A stretch of 64,000 nucleotides of DNA. Origin: Lachnospiraceae bacterium. Lineage in GTDB: Bacteria; Bacillota_A; Clostridia; Lachnospirales; Lachnospiraceae. The notes under the pieces were generated by a model, which was not told the origin of the DNA, made no database searches, and was given only the letters and a program-made list of their open reading frames with translations. The stretch covers positions 24,895 to 88,894 of the forward strand of contig JAQUUB010000013.1 in NCBI GenBank assembly GCA_028694115.1, in the 5' to 3' direction. How positions within the stretch are numbered: the stretch's first letter is position 1; every line of letters starts with the position of its first letter. This document shows positions 9,610 through 17,290 of this stretch, in pieces. The position numbers and the translations under genes were made by a program.

Positions 9610-11835
9610 TTGGTAGGAAAATATGCCAATCTTATAATTGATATTTCTCATGAAAAACTAGATAGGACCTTTCAATATAAAATACCAAATCAGTTAAAAA
9701 GTGAGATTGAGGTAGGGAGTATTGTTACGATTCCATTCGGAACAGGTAACCGCTTAATAAAGGGTTATGTAATGCAGATTACAGATAAGGAAGAGTTTGA
9801 CCCTGGTAAATTAAAAGAGATTATTGAGGTAGCAAAGGATTGTTCAGGAGATAAGGATGAGTTAATTAAGTTAGCAGGTTTTATGAAGCAGAATTATGGT
9901 TCCACCATGATTGCCGCCTTAAAAACGGTGCTACCAGTTAAAAGAATTATGAAACCGAAAGAAAGCAAGAACATTATCCTACAATTATCAAAAGAAGAGG
10001 CAGAACAGAAACTCTCATTTTATGAACAGAAACATCAAGTGGCAAGATTCCGTCTTTTAAAGGAACTGATAAAAGAAAAAGAAATTCCAGCTCAGATTAT
10101 TGTAGAAAAACTTGGGGTTTCGATGCCTACGATAAAAGCAATGGAAGAACAGGGAATTTTACAAATAGATACAAAACAAATTTATAGAAATCCAGTTGCT
10201 TTAGAACAATTGCAAGGGGAAAGAAAGCAATTAAGTGTTTCTCAGCAAAAAATCGTGGATGGAATATTGACGGATTATCACAATCAGATTCGAAAGACTT
10301 ATTTGATTCATGGAATTACAGGAAGCGGAAAGACGGAAGTCTACATGGAGATCATTTCAGAAATTGTAGAAAGAGGGAAACAGGCAATTGTTTTGATACC
10401 GGAAATAGCATTGACCTATCAAACGGTCATGAGGTTTTATAAGCGTTTTGGAGATCAGGTATCAACACTCCATTCCAGGTTATCAGAAGGAGAGAAATTT
10501 GATCAGTTTGAGCGGGCGAAAAAGGGAGAAATTAGTGTGATGATAGGTCCACGTTCTGCGTTGTTCACACCTTTTTCAAATTTAGGTATTATAGTAATAG
10601 ATGAAGAGCATGAAAGTAGTTATAAAAGTGAACCTTTACCGAAATACCACGCAAGAGAAGTGGCAATAGAGAGAGCAAGATTAGTGGGAGCCAGTGTTAT
10701 TTTAGGCTCGGCAACTCCCTCTGTTACCTCCTATTTTAAAGCAAAGACAGGTGAATTTGAGCTCTATGAATTAACAGAAAGAGTAGCGGGAGGACAACTG
10801 CCCAAGGTCTATACCGTAGATTTAAGACAAGAACTAAAGAATGGAAACCGCTCCATCTTTAGTGATAAATTAAGAGAACTTATTCTTGACCGATTGCAGA
10901 AAAAAGAGCAAATTATGTTATTCCTAAACAGAAGAGGATATGCTTCCTTTGTTTCTTGCAGAGAATGCGGTCATGTAATGAAGTGTCCACATTGCGATGT
11001 TTCACTTTCCGCACATAGAAATGGAAAGCTGATTTGTCACTATTGTGGATATGAACAACAAAATGTGAAAGTATGTCCTGAATGTGGATCTAAATATATT
11101 GGCGGAATGCGTGCTGGAACAGAACAGGTTGAAGCCTTGATTAAGAAAGAATTTCCAGATGCAAGAGTTCTTCGTATGGATATGGATACTACAAAAAAGA
11201 AAGAAGGACATACACAGATTCTTTCGGCCTTTGCAAATGGGGATGCAGATATTTTAGTTGGAACACAAATGATTGTAAAGGGCCATGATTTCCCAAATGT
11301 TACATTAGTGGGAATTCTGGCAGCGGACATGTCTCTTTATGCAAATGATTACCGGGCAGGTGAGAGAACGTTTCAACTATTAACACAGGCAGCAGGCAGA
11401 GCAGGAAGAGGTAGGAAGCCAGGTGAAGTCGTAATACAGACTTACAGTCCAGATAATTATAGTATTATTGCTGCAACAAATCAGGACTACAAAGCCTTTT
11501 ATGAGGAAGAGATTGCATATCGTTCCCTTTTGTCTTACCCACCCTGTGCACATATGATTGCTATTTTAATCGAATCCATGGATGAGATTTTGAGTGAAAA
11601 GTATGCAAAGCTCATTGCAGAAAAGGCAAAAGAGGATTCGAAAATTCAAGTAATAGGTCCTGCTCAGGCAGGAATATCAAAAATAAATGATAGTTATCGT
11701 CAAACAGTTTACTTAAAGCATGAGAATTATCAATTGCTTACACAAGTAAAAGATCATTTGGAGCTTTTATTAGAGGAAAAAGATAATAATAAAGTCAGAG
11801 TACAATTTGACTTTGACCCAATGAATGTATACTAG
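9610..11835 (+). CDS. priA: primosomal protein N' (replication restart helicase PriA)
   Basis: PriA recognises stalled replication forks and reloads the replisome. The 741-residue protein has the N-terminal 3'-DNA-binding part, Walker A GITGSGKTE, Walker B DEEHE, and a zinc-binding insert with four CxxC pairs (CREC, CPHC, CHYC, CPEC) between helicase lobes. The conserved helicase motif QAAGRAGRG follows. The start is TTG, supported by AGAGGTG 6 nt upstream and 14 nt spacing from murE; no closer ATG in frame aligns with the conserved N-terminus. It leads directly into def and fmt, a common clostridial order. Confidence 0.95.
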   Translation: MVGKYANLIIDISHEKLDRTFQYKIPNQLKSEIEVGSIVTIPFGTGNRLIKGYVMQITDKEEFDPGKLKEIIEVAKDCSGDKDELIKLAGFMKQNYGSTMIAALKTVLPVKRIMKPKESKNIILQLSKEEAEQKLSFYEQKHQVARFRLLKELIKEKEIPAQIIVEKLGVSMPTIKAMEEQGILQIDTKQIYRNPVALEQLQGERKQLSVSQQKIVDGILTDYHNQIRKTYLIHGITGSGKTEVYMEIISEIVERGKQAIVLIPEIALTYQTVMRFYKRFGDQVSTLHSRLSEGEKFDQFERAKKGEISVMIGPRSALFTPFSNLGIIVIDEEHESSYKSEPLPKYHAREVAIERARLVGASVILGSATPSVTSYFKAKTGEFELYELTERVAGGQLPKVYTVDLRQELKNGNRSIFSDKLRELILDRLQKKEQIMLFLNRRGYASFVSCRECGHVMKCPHCDVSLSAHRNGKLICHYCGYEQQNVKVCPECGSKYIGGMRAGTEQVEALIKKEFPDARVLRMDMDTTKKKEGHTQILSAFANGDADILVGTQMIVKGHDFPNVTLVGILAADMSLYANDYRAGERTFQLLTQAAGRAGRGRKPGEVVIQTYSPDNYSIIAATNQDYKAFYEEEIAYRSLLSYPPCAHMIAILIESMDEILSEKYAKLIAEKAKEDSKIQVIGPAQAGISKINDSYRQTVYLKHENYQLLTQVKDHLELLLEEKDNNKVRVQFDFDPMNVY

Positions 11836-11849
11836 GAGGAATGGATATT

Positions 11850-12341
11850 ATGGCAATTAGAAACATTAGAGAAATGGGAGAAGAGGTATTAAATAAGAGA
11901 AGTAAAGAAGTTAAGGAAATAACGGATCGTACAATGGAACTGATTGACGATATGCTTGAGACCTTATATGATGCAGATGGAGTGGGATTAGCAGCTCCCC
12001 AGGTAGGCGTTTTAAAGAGGGTTGTTGTGATTGATACAGGTGAAGGTCCAATTGTTATGATTAATCCAAGAATTACCGATAAGTCTGGAGAGCAGACTGG
12101 AAATGAAGGATGTTTAAGTGTTCCTGGGAAAACGGGGATTGTAACAAGACCAAACTATGTAAAGGCAGTTTATCTAAATGAAAATATGGAACCACAGGAA
12201 ATCGAAGGTACAGAATTGCTTGCTAGAGCGATCTGCCATGAATTAGATCATTTGGATGGAAAACTCTATGTTGAGCTTGTTGAAGGACCATTGCTTGATG
12301 TAACAATGGATGAAGATAACGAAGAATTTGAGGAAGAATAA
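11850..12341 (+). CDS. def: peptide deformylase
   Basis: Removes the N-formyl group from nascent proteins using a metal ion. The three family motifs are present: GVGLAAPQVG, EGCLSVPG and HELDHLDG (metal ligands Cys, His, His). I chose the ATG at 11850 because AGGAGGA at 11834-11840 then lies 9 nt upstream. The ATG at 11841 directly abuts that site, which would leave no spacing. The protein is then 163 residues, normal for the family. It lies between priA and fmt; Fmt adds the formyl group that this enzyme removes. Confidence 0.95.
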   Translation: MAIRNIREMGEEVLNKRSKEVKEITDRTMELIDDMLETLYDADGVGLAAPQVGVLKRVVVIDTGEGPIVMINPRITDKSGEQTGNEGCLSVPGKTGIVTRPNYVKAVYLNENMEPQEIEGTELLARAICHELDHLDGKLYVELVEGPLLDVTMDEDNEEFEEE

Positions 12342-12343
12342 GA

Positions 12344-13276
12344 ATGTTAAAAGTGATATTTATGGGAACCCCGGACTTTTCAGTGGGTACATTAGAAGCA
12401 ATTTTGGAAGCGGGTCATGAAGTAGTACTTGCAGTAACCCAGCCAGATAAACCAAAAGGACGCGGAAAAGAGATGCAGTATCCAGCAGTCAAGGAATGTG
12501 CACAAAAGCATGGGATTCCTGTTTTCCAGCCCATAAAGATAAAAACAGAAGAGTCAGTGAATGAGCTGAGAAAATACCCTGCAGATATTTTTGTAGTTGC
12601 TGCATTTGGACAATTATTATCTTCTGAGATCCTTCATATGCCAAAGTTTGGATGTATTAATGTTCATGCATCGTTACTCCCTAAATATCGTGGTGCAGCG
12701 CCCATCCAGTGGGCAGTTATCAATGGGGAAAAGGAAAGCGGTGTTACAATTATGCAGATGAACGAGGGCCTCGATACCGGAGATATGCTTTTAAAAGTGG
12801 TTGTGCCACTGGCAGAAAAGGAAACAGGAGAAAGTCTTTATGATAAATTAGCAAGTGCAGGTGCAGGCCTTTGTGTGGAAGCCCTTTCCTTACTCGAACA
12901 AGGAAAATTGCGTGGCGAACCTCAAAGGGATGAGGAAATGACCTATGCGAAAATGCTGACAAAGGAATTAGGACATGTTGATTTTAAAAAGAGTGCACAG
13001 GAAATTGAACGTCTTATTCGAGGTTTAAATTCGTGGCCAAGTGCTTTTACAAAGTATAAGGGAAAGAACATGAAAATATGGGATGCCAAGGTTGTGGATG
13101 GAGAATCAGCGGAGCCTGGAATCATCACTGAAGTAACAAAAAATTCCATTGTTGTGGCTACAGGCGATAGAAGTTTAGCAATTACAGAACTACAGCTTGA
13201 GGGAAAGAAACGGATGAGTACGGAAGCCTTTTTACTTGGATATCAGGTAGATAAAGGGATAAAGCTAGATGAGTAA
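12344..13276 (+). CDS. fmt: methionyl-tRNA formyltransferase
   Basis: Transfers a formyl group from 10-formyl-tetrahydrofolate to initiator Met-tRNA. The 310-residue protein has the formyltransferase fold with the catalytic stretch NVHASLLPKYRGAAPIQ and the downstream DTGDM segment, plus the smaller C-terminal tRNA-binding domain. The start follows the def stop by 2 nt, with GAGGAAGAA at the end of def as ribosome site, so the two are translationally coupled. The TAA stop is also the first base triplet of an intergenic repeat element. Confidence 0.96.
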   Translation: MLKVIFMGTPDFSVGTLEAILEAGHEVVLAVTQPDKPKGRGKEMQYPAVKECAQKHGIPVFQPIKIKTEESVNELRKYPADIFVVAAFGQLLSSEILHMPKFGCINVHASLLPKYRGAAPIQWAVINGEKESGVTIMQMNEGLDTGDMLLKVVVPLAEKETGESLYDKLASAGAGLCVEALSLLEQGKLRGEPQRDEEMTYAKMLTKELGHVDFKKSAQEIERLIRGLNSWPSAFTKYKGKNMKIWDAKVVDGESAEPGIITEVTKNSIVVATGDRSLAITELQLEGKKRMSTEAFLLGYQVDKGIKLDE

Positions 13277-13284
13277 AGTGTGAA

Positions 13285-13367
13285 GTGTGAGAAGTAATTC
13301 TAAGGAGCAACAAAACTGCTCCTAAGGATTACTAAATCTCACACAGGAAGAACGCGGAGCGTTCTTC
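13285..13367 (+). repeat. structured intergenic element, copy 1
   Basis: Two adjacent hairpins. Hairpin 1: outer stem GTGTGAGA/TCTCACAC (13285-13292 with 13337-13344), a 3-nt AAA bulge on the 3' side, and a 17-nt inner arm AGTAATTCTAAGGAGCA pairing with 13317-13333 apart from an A-A mismatch in CTAA/TAAG. The 7-nt loop is ACAAAAC. Hairpin 2 (13347-13367) is GAAGAACGC-GGA-GCGTTCTTC. The 21 bases at 13274-13294 are identical to the reverse complement of 41960-41980 in copy 2. It fills the gap between fmt and the next gene. Confidence 0.85.
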
Positions 13368-13382
13368 TCATTGATTATTTGT

Positions 13383-13396
13383 GCCGCTGGAGCGGC
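13383..13396 (+). other. short GC-rich hairpin
   Basis: GCCGCT-GG-AGCGGC, a 6-bp inverted repeat with a 2-nt centre, between copy 1 and the half copy of the intergenic element. There is no T-run, so it is not a typical terminator. Confidence 0.4.
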
Positions 13397-13406
13397 ATGT
13401 TTGGAA

Positions 13407-13431
13407 GTGTGAAAAGATATACTAACGCATG
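13407..13431 (+). repeat. structured intergenic element, half copy
   Basis: The 5' arm only: GTGTGAAA followed by AGATATACTAACGCATG, identical to the 5' arm of copy 3 at 62705-62729. In place of the usual loop and 3' arm comes GAAAGGG and then CATG, which form the ribosome site and start region of the downstream peptidase gene. Confidence 0.7.
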
Positions 13432-13439
13432 GAAAGGGC

Positions 13440-14141
13440 ATGGTAATTAATATGTTTTATTATGATTCAACATATTTACTTGTAATTATTGGAGCTGTTT
13501 TGACAATCATAGCTTCCGCAAGAGTAAATAGTACCTTTAATAAGTATAAAAAAGTTCGAAGTGCAGCGGGTATGACAGGGGCAGAAGCAGCAAGGAGATT
13601 ATTGAATAATGCCGGAATTAACGATGTTTCGATTGAACATATTAGCGGCAATCTGACCGATCATTATGATCCAAGCCAAAAAGTATTACGTTTATCAGAT
13701 GCAACCTATGGATCAAGTTCCGTGGCAGCAATTGGGGTAGCCGCTCATGAGTGCGGACATGCAATCCAGCATTTTGAAGGATACGTTCCACTAAAAATAC
13801 GAAGTACCTTAGTTCCAGCAGCTAATATTGGTTCGAGACTTGGAATTCCAATTTGTATTTTAGGAATGCTTCTAAGCTTCAATCAGACACTGATAACAGT
13901 TGGAATATGGGTGTTTTCTTTAGCGGTATTATTTCAAATTATAACACTTCCAGTAGAGTTTAATGCTTCCAGTAGAGCCATAAGGCTACTAGACGAAACG
14001 GGAATTTTATATGGTCAGGAAATCAAAGATACAAAACGTGTTCTTGGTGCAGCAGCACTTACCTATGTAGCAGCCGCAGCAGCATCCATTTTACAATTAT
14101 TGAGACTTGTTCTCATTTTCGGAGGAAGAGATCGTGACTAG
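13440..14141 (+). CDS. YugP-like neutral zinc metallopeptidase
   Basis: This 233-residue membrane protein has the zinc-peptidase motif HECGH (in AAHECGHAIQH, about residues 101-105), an N-terminal membrane helix right after the start, and two or three further hydrophobic segments at about residues 125-175 and 205-228. It resembles the YugP family (zinc peptidase type 2), whose physiological substrate is not known. Start choice is open: the ATG at 13440 is 1-2 nt from GGAAAGGG, while the ATG at 13452 gives the usual MFYYD N-terminus with 13-nt spacing. It overlaps rsmB by 8 nt. Confidence 0.88.
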   Translation: MVINMFYYDSTYLLVIIGAVLTIIASARVNSTFNKYKKVRSAAGMTGAEAARRLLNNAGINDVSIEHISGNLTDHYDPSQKVLRLSDATYGSSSVAAIGVAAHECGHAIQHFEGYVPLKIRSTLVPAANIGSRLGIPICILGMLLSFNQTLITVGIWVFSLAVLFQIITLPVEFNASSRAIRLLDETGILYGQEIKDTKRVLGAAALTYVAAAAASILQLLRLVLIFGGRDRD

Positions 14142-15465
14142 TGTCAATACCAGAGAATTGATTTTATACATTCTCTTAGAAGTAAATAAAAATGGAGAAT
14201 ACAGCCATATCGCAATACGAAACGTAATGGATAAGTATCAATTTCTGGATAAAAAAGACCGTTCCTTTATCAAGATTGTTTCAGAAGGTACCATAGAGAG
14301 AAAATTGTCGATTGATTACATGATCTCTCAATTCTCTTCAGTAAAGATCAATAAGATGAAGCCAGTAATCAGGGAAATCCTCCGAATGAGCGTATTTCAA
14401 ATGAAGTATATGGATCAGGTTCCAGTATCAGCCATTTGCAATGAGGCTGTTAAATTAGCTTCTTCAAAGGGATTTAAGAATTTAAAGGGCTTTGTAAATG
14501 GAGTGCTTCGAAATATGGCAAGGGATGAAAAGGAAGTTATTTTCCCTGATTTATCTACGAGATACTCTATGCCACAATGGATTGTCACAATGTTAGTGGA
14601 CACATATGGGGAAGAGAGAACAGAAAATATATTAAAATCTTCATTGGTACACACAAAGACGACCATACGCTGTAATACGCAAAAACAATCAGTGGAAGAA
14701 TTAACAGAAATGATCAGGAAAGAGGGAGTCACGTTAAAAAAAGCGCCACTTGTTGAGGATGCTTTGACATTACTCGAGTATGACTCAATAGCCAGACTAG
14801 ACAGTTTTAAAAAGGGTTGTTTTTCTGTACAGGATTTGAGCTCTATGTTGGTAGGAATGATAGCAAATCCAAAAGAGGGCAGTCACGTGATTGATGTATG
14901 CGCGGCTCCAGGAGGAAAGTCTCTTCATATCGCAGAACTACTGAAAAACACAGGACTTGTACTTGCCAGAGATCTTACAGAATACAAGGTGTCTATGATC
15001 CGGGAAGGCATAGAACGAATGGGTTTTACAAACATACAGGCACAAATTGTGGATGCACTAGTCCTTCAAGAGGAAGATATCGAGTCAGCAGATTTGGTAA
15101 TAGCGGATCTACCATGTTCAGGATTAGGCGTTATGGGTAGAAAAAATGATCTGAAATACCGCATGACAGAAGAAAGTATGGAGGAACTTGTAACACTACA
15201 AAGGAATATCTTAAAAATTGTTGCTAACTATGTAAAACCGGGTGGAATCCTTATTTATAGTACCTGTACAATTAATCCGAATGAAAATATAGGAAATGTT
15301 GCATTTATTACGGAACAGCTGCCTTTCTCACCAGTATCCTTTGAAGACGAACTACCTGAGGAATTAAAAGGAGGAACGGCTACAAAAGGATATTTGCAAT
15401 TACTTCAGGGAAATCATCCTTGTGATGGATTCTTCCTATCAAAATTTAAAAAAGAGCAGATTTAG
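14134..15465 (+). CDS. rsmB: 16S rRNA m5C967 methyltransferase RsmB
   Basis: Methylates C967 of 16S rRNA with S-adenosylmethionine. The N-terminal third is the NusB-like RNA-binding domain; the rest is the methyltransferase with VCAAPGGKS (cofactor loop), IADLPCSGLG and the catalytic Cys in YSTCTINPNEN. I place the start at GTG 14134, with GGAGGA at 14121-14126 7 nt upstream; this overlaps the preceding gene by 8 nt and gives 443 residues. An earlier in-frame TTG at 14107 has no ribosome site. rlmN follows 14 nt later, making an rRNA-modification pair. Confidence 0.94.
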   Translation: MTSVNTRELILYILLEVNKNGEYSHIAIRNVMDKYQFLDKKDRSFIKIVSEGTIERKLSIDYMISQFSSVKINKMKPVIREILRMSVFQMKYMDQVPVSAICNEAVKLASSKGFKNLKGFVNGVLRNMARDEKEVIFPDLSTRYSMPQWIVTMLVDTYGEERTENILKSSLVHTKTTIRCNTQKQSVEELTEMIRKEGVTLKKAPLVEDALTLLEYDSIARLDSFKKGCFSVQDLSSMLVGMIANPKEGSHVIDVCAAPGGKSLHIAELLKNTGLVLARDLTEYKVSMIREGIERMGFTNIQAQIVDALVLQEEDIESADLVIADLPCSGLGVMGRKNDLKYRMTEESMEELVTLQRNILKIVANYVKPGGILIYSTCTINPNENIGNVAFITEQLPFSPVSFEDELPEELKGGTATKGYLQLLQGNHPCDGFFLSKFKKEQI

Positions 15466-15479
15466 AAAGGTTGAATAAA

Positions 15480-16529
15480 ATGAGCAAAGTGGATATAAAA
15501 TCCATGAACTTAATAGAATTATCGGAAATGATGCAGGCATTAGGAGAGAAAACATTTCGTACAAAACAAGTATATGAATGGATGCATAAGAAACTGGTAA
15601 GAAGTTTTGATGAAATGACAAATCTATCAAAGGAAACGAGAGAAAAGCTGAAAGAAAATTGTGAATTTGTATCGTTAAATCCTATACAAGTACAAACATC
15701 GCAGATGGATGGTACAAAGAAATTTTTATTTGAACTATCAGATGGAAATATTATTGAGAGTGTATGGATGCAATATAAACATGGAAAATCTGTTTGTATT
15801 TCTTCTCAGGTTGGTTGTAGAATGGGATGCAGATTTTGTGCGTCAACGATAGATGGTATGGTTCGTTCGTTAACCCCCTCAGAGATGCTTGACCAGATTT
15901 ATGCAATACAATGGGAAACAAAAGAACGAGTTTCCAATGTTGTTGTTATGGGAAGTGGCGAACCTCTAGATAATTATGATAACCTTATAAGATTTATTCA
16001 ATTATTATCAGATGAAAATGGATTAAATATCAGCCAGCGTAATCTGACGGTATCCACCTGTGGATTAGTACCTAAAATGAAAGAACTCGCAGATGAAAAT
16101 CTGCAAATTACATTAGCGCTATCGTTACATGCTGCAACAGATGAAAAACGAAAAGAATTAATGCCCATTGCCAATAAATATAGCTTACAAGAGCTAATAG
16201 AAACATGCAAATATTATTTTGAAAAAACAGGTCGTCGACTTACTTTTGAATATAGTCTGGTGGGTGGTGTGAATGACCATGATGAAGATGCAGTGGAGCT
16301 CTATCATCTATTAAAAGGATTAAATGCACACATTAATCTTATCCCTGTAAACCCAATAAAAGAGCGTAATTACGTTCAATCGGAACATGATGTTATCGTA
16401 AAGTTTAAAAATAAACTTGAAAAAAACAAAATAAATGTTACTATTAGAAGGGAAATGGGTCGGGATATTGACGGCGCATGTGGACAGTTAAGAAGAAGAT
16501 TTACAGAAGAAAATCAACAAACTAGTTAA
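15480..16529 (+). CDS. rlmN: 23S rRNA/tRNA m2A methyltransferase RlmN (radical SAM)
   Basis: RlmN methylates C2 of A2503 in 23S rRNA and A37 in some tRNAs. The radical SAM motif CRMGCRFC binds the iron-sulfur cluster, and VVVMGSGEPLDN and the Cys near the C-terminus (DGACGQL, about residue 338) match the family mechanism, which uses a methylated Cys. The ATG at 15480 lies 9 nt after AAAGG; an in-frame TTG at 15471 abuts that site and is less likely. The product is 349 residues, normal for RlmN. It is followed by the phosphatase/kinase pair, as in many Firmicutes. Confidence 0.96.
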   Translation: MSKVDIKSMNLIELSEMMQALGEKTFRTKQVYEWMHKKLVRSFDEMTNLSKETREKLKENCEFVSLNPIQVQTSQMDGTKKFLFELSDGNIIESVWMQYKHGKSVCISSQVGCRMGCRFCASTIDGMVRSLTPSEMLDQIYAIQWETKERVSNVVVMGSGEPLDNYDNLIRFIQLLSDENGLNISQRNLTVSTCGLVPKMKELADENLQITLALSLHAATDEKRKELMPIANKYSLQELIETCKYYFEKTGRRLTFEYSLVGGVNDHDEDAVELYHLLKGLNAHINLIPVNPIKERNYVQSEHDVIVKFKNKLEKNKINVTIRREMGRDIDGACGQLRRRFTEENQQTS

Positions 16530-16546
16530 TTAGAAAGGAGAAAAGG

Positions 16547-17290
16547 ATGTTGAAAACATTTTCCATGACTGACGTGGGACTTAAAAGACAATTAAATCAA
16601 GATTATGTATTCACATCAGAGACTCCTATTGGAAACCTTCCGAATTTGTTTATTGTTGCTGATGGAATGGGTGGTCATAATGCAGGTGATTATGCATCAA
16701 AATGTACGACTAGAATTATAGTAGATGAAATTGAGAATTGTAAAGAAACGAATCCCATCAAGATTATCAGACGGGCGATTGAATCTGCAAATGCAGAGAT
16801 TCGAGAAAAGTCTGAAGAATTAGAAGAGTTTAAAGGAATGGGTACTACGGTTGTTGTTGCTACGATTATGGAGGGGTGTCTGTATGTAGCAAATGTTGGA
16901 GACAGCAGGTTATATGTAATAGACGAAGAAATCAATCAAATTACAAGAGATCATTCATTAGTAGAAGAAATGATTCGAATGGGAGAAATTGATCGTGAAT
17001 CGGCAAGAAACCATCCAGATAAAAATATAATCACAAGAGCAGTTGGTGCTTGTGAGGAAGTTAAAATAGACTTCTTTGATCTAAAATTAAAAGCTGGGGA
17101 TATTATTTTAATGTGCTCGGACGGACTTACCAATATGATAGAGGATGAAGATATTCGAATGATTTTAGTGGGTCAGAGAGATGTAGTTGAAAAGGCTGAA
17201 GAATTAGTAAAAACAGCAAATAAAAATGGTGGGAAAGATAATATAGCAGTTATTATTATTGAACCATTTGGTGATGAGGAGTTAGTATGA
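16547..17290 (+). CDS. prpC: PP2C-type serine/threonine phosphatase (PrpC/Stp)
   Basis: Metal-dependent phosphatase that reverses phosphorylation by the adjacent PASTA kinase. The 247-residue protein has the bacterial PP2C motifs: VADGMGGHNAGDYAS near residue 33, GMGTTVV, NVGDSRLY, CSDGLTNM and the final DNIAVI, with the metal-binding Asp residues in place. AGAAAGGAG precedes the ATG. The stop overlaps the kinase start (ATGA), so the two are co-translated. Confidence 0.95.
   Translation: MLKTFSMTDVGLKRQLNQDYVFTSETPIGNLPNLFIVADGMGGHNAGDYASKCTTRIIVDEIENCKETNPIKIIRRAIESANAEIREKSEELEEFKGMGTTVVVATIMEGCLYVANVGDSRLYVIDEEINQITRDHSLVEEMIRMGEIDRESARNHPDKNIITRAVGACEEVKIDFFDLKLKAGDIILMCSDGLTNMIEDEDIRMILVGQRDVVEKAEELVKTANKNGGKDNIAVIIIEPFGDEELV

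Noticed and set aside
13285..13431. Interpreting the repeated intergenic hairpins as simple transcription terminators
   Set aside because: They lack T-runs, occur in both orientations relative to genes, and share conserved bulge and loop bases that a terminator does not need.
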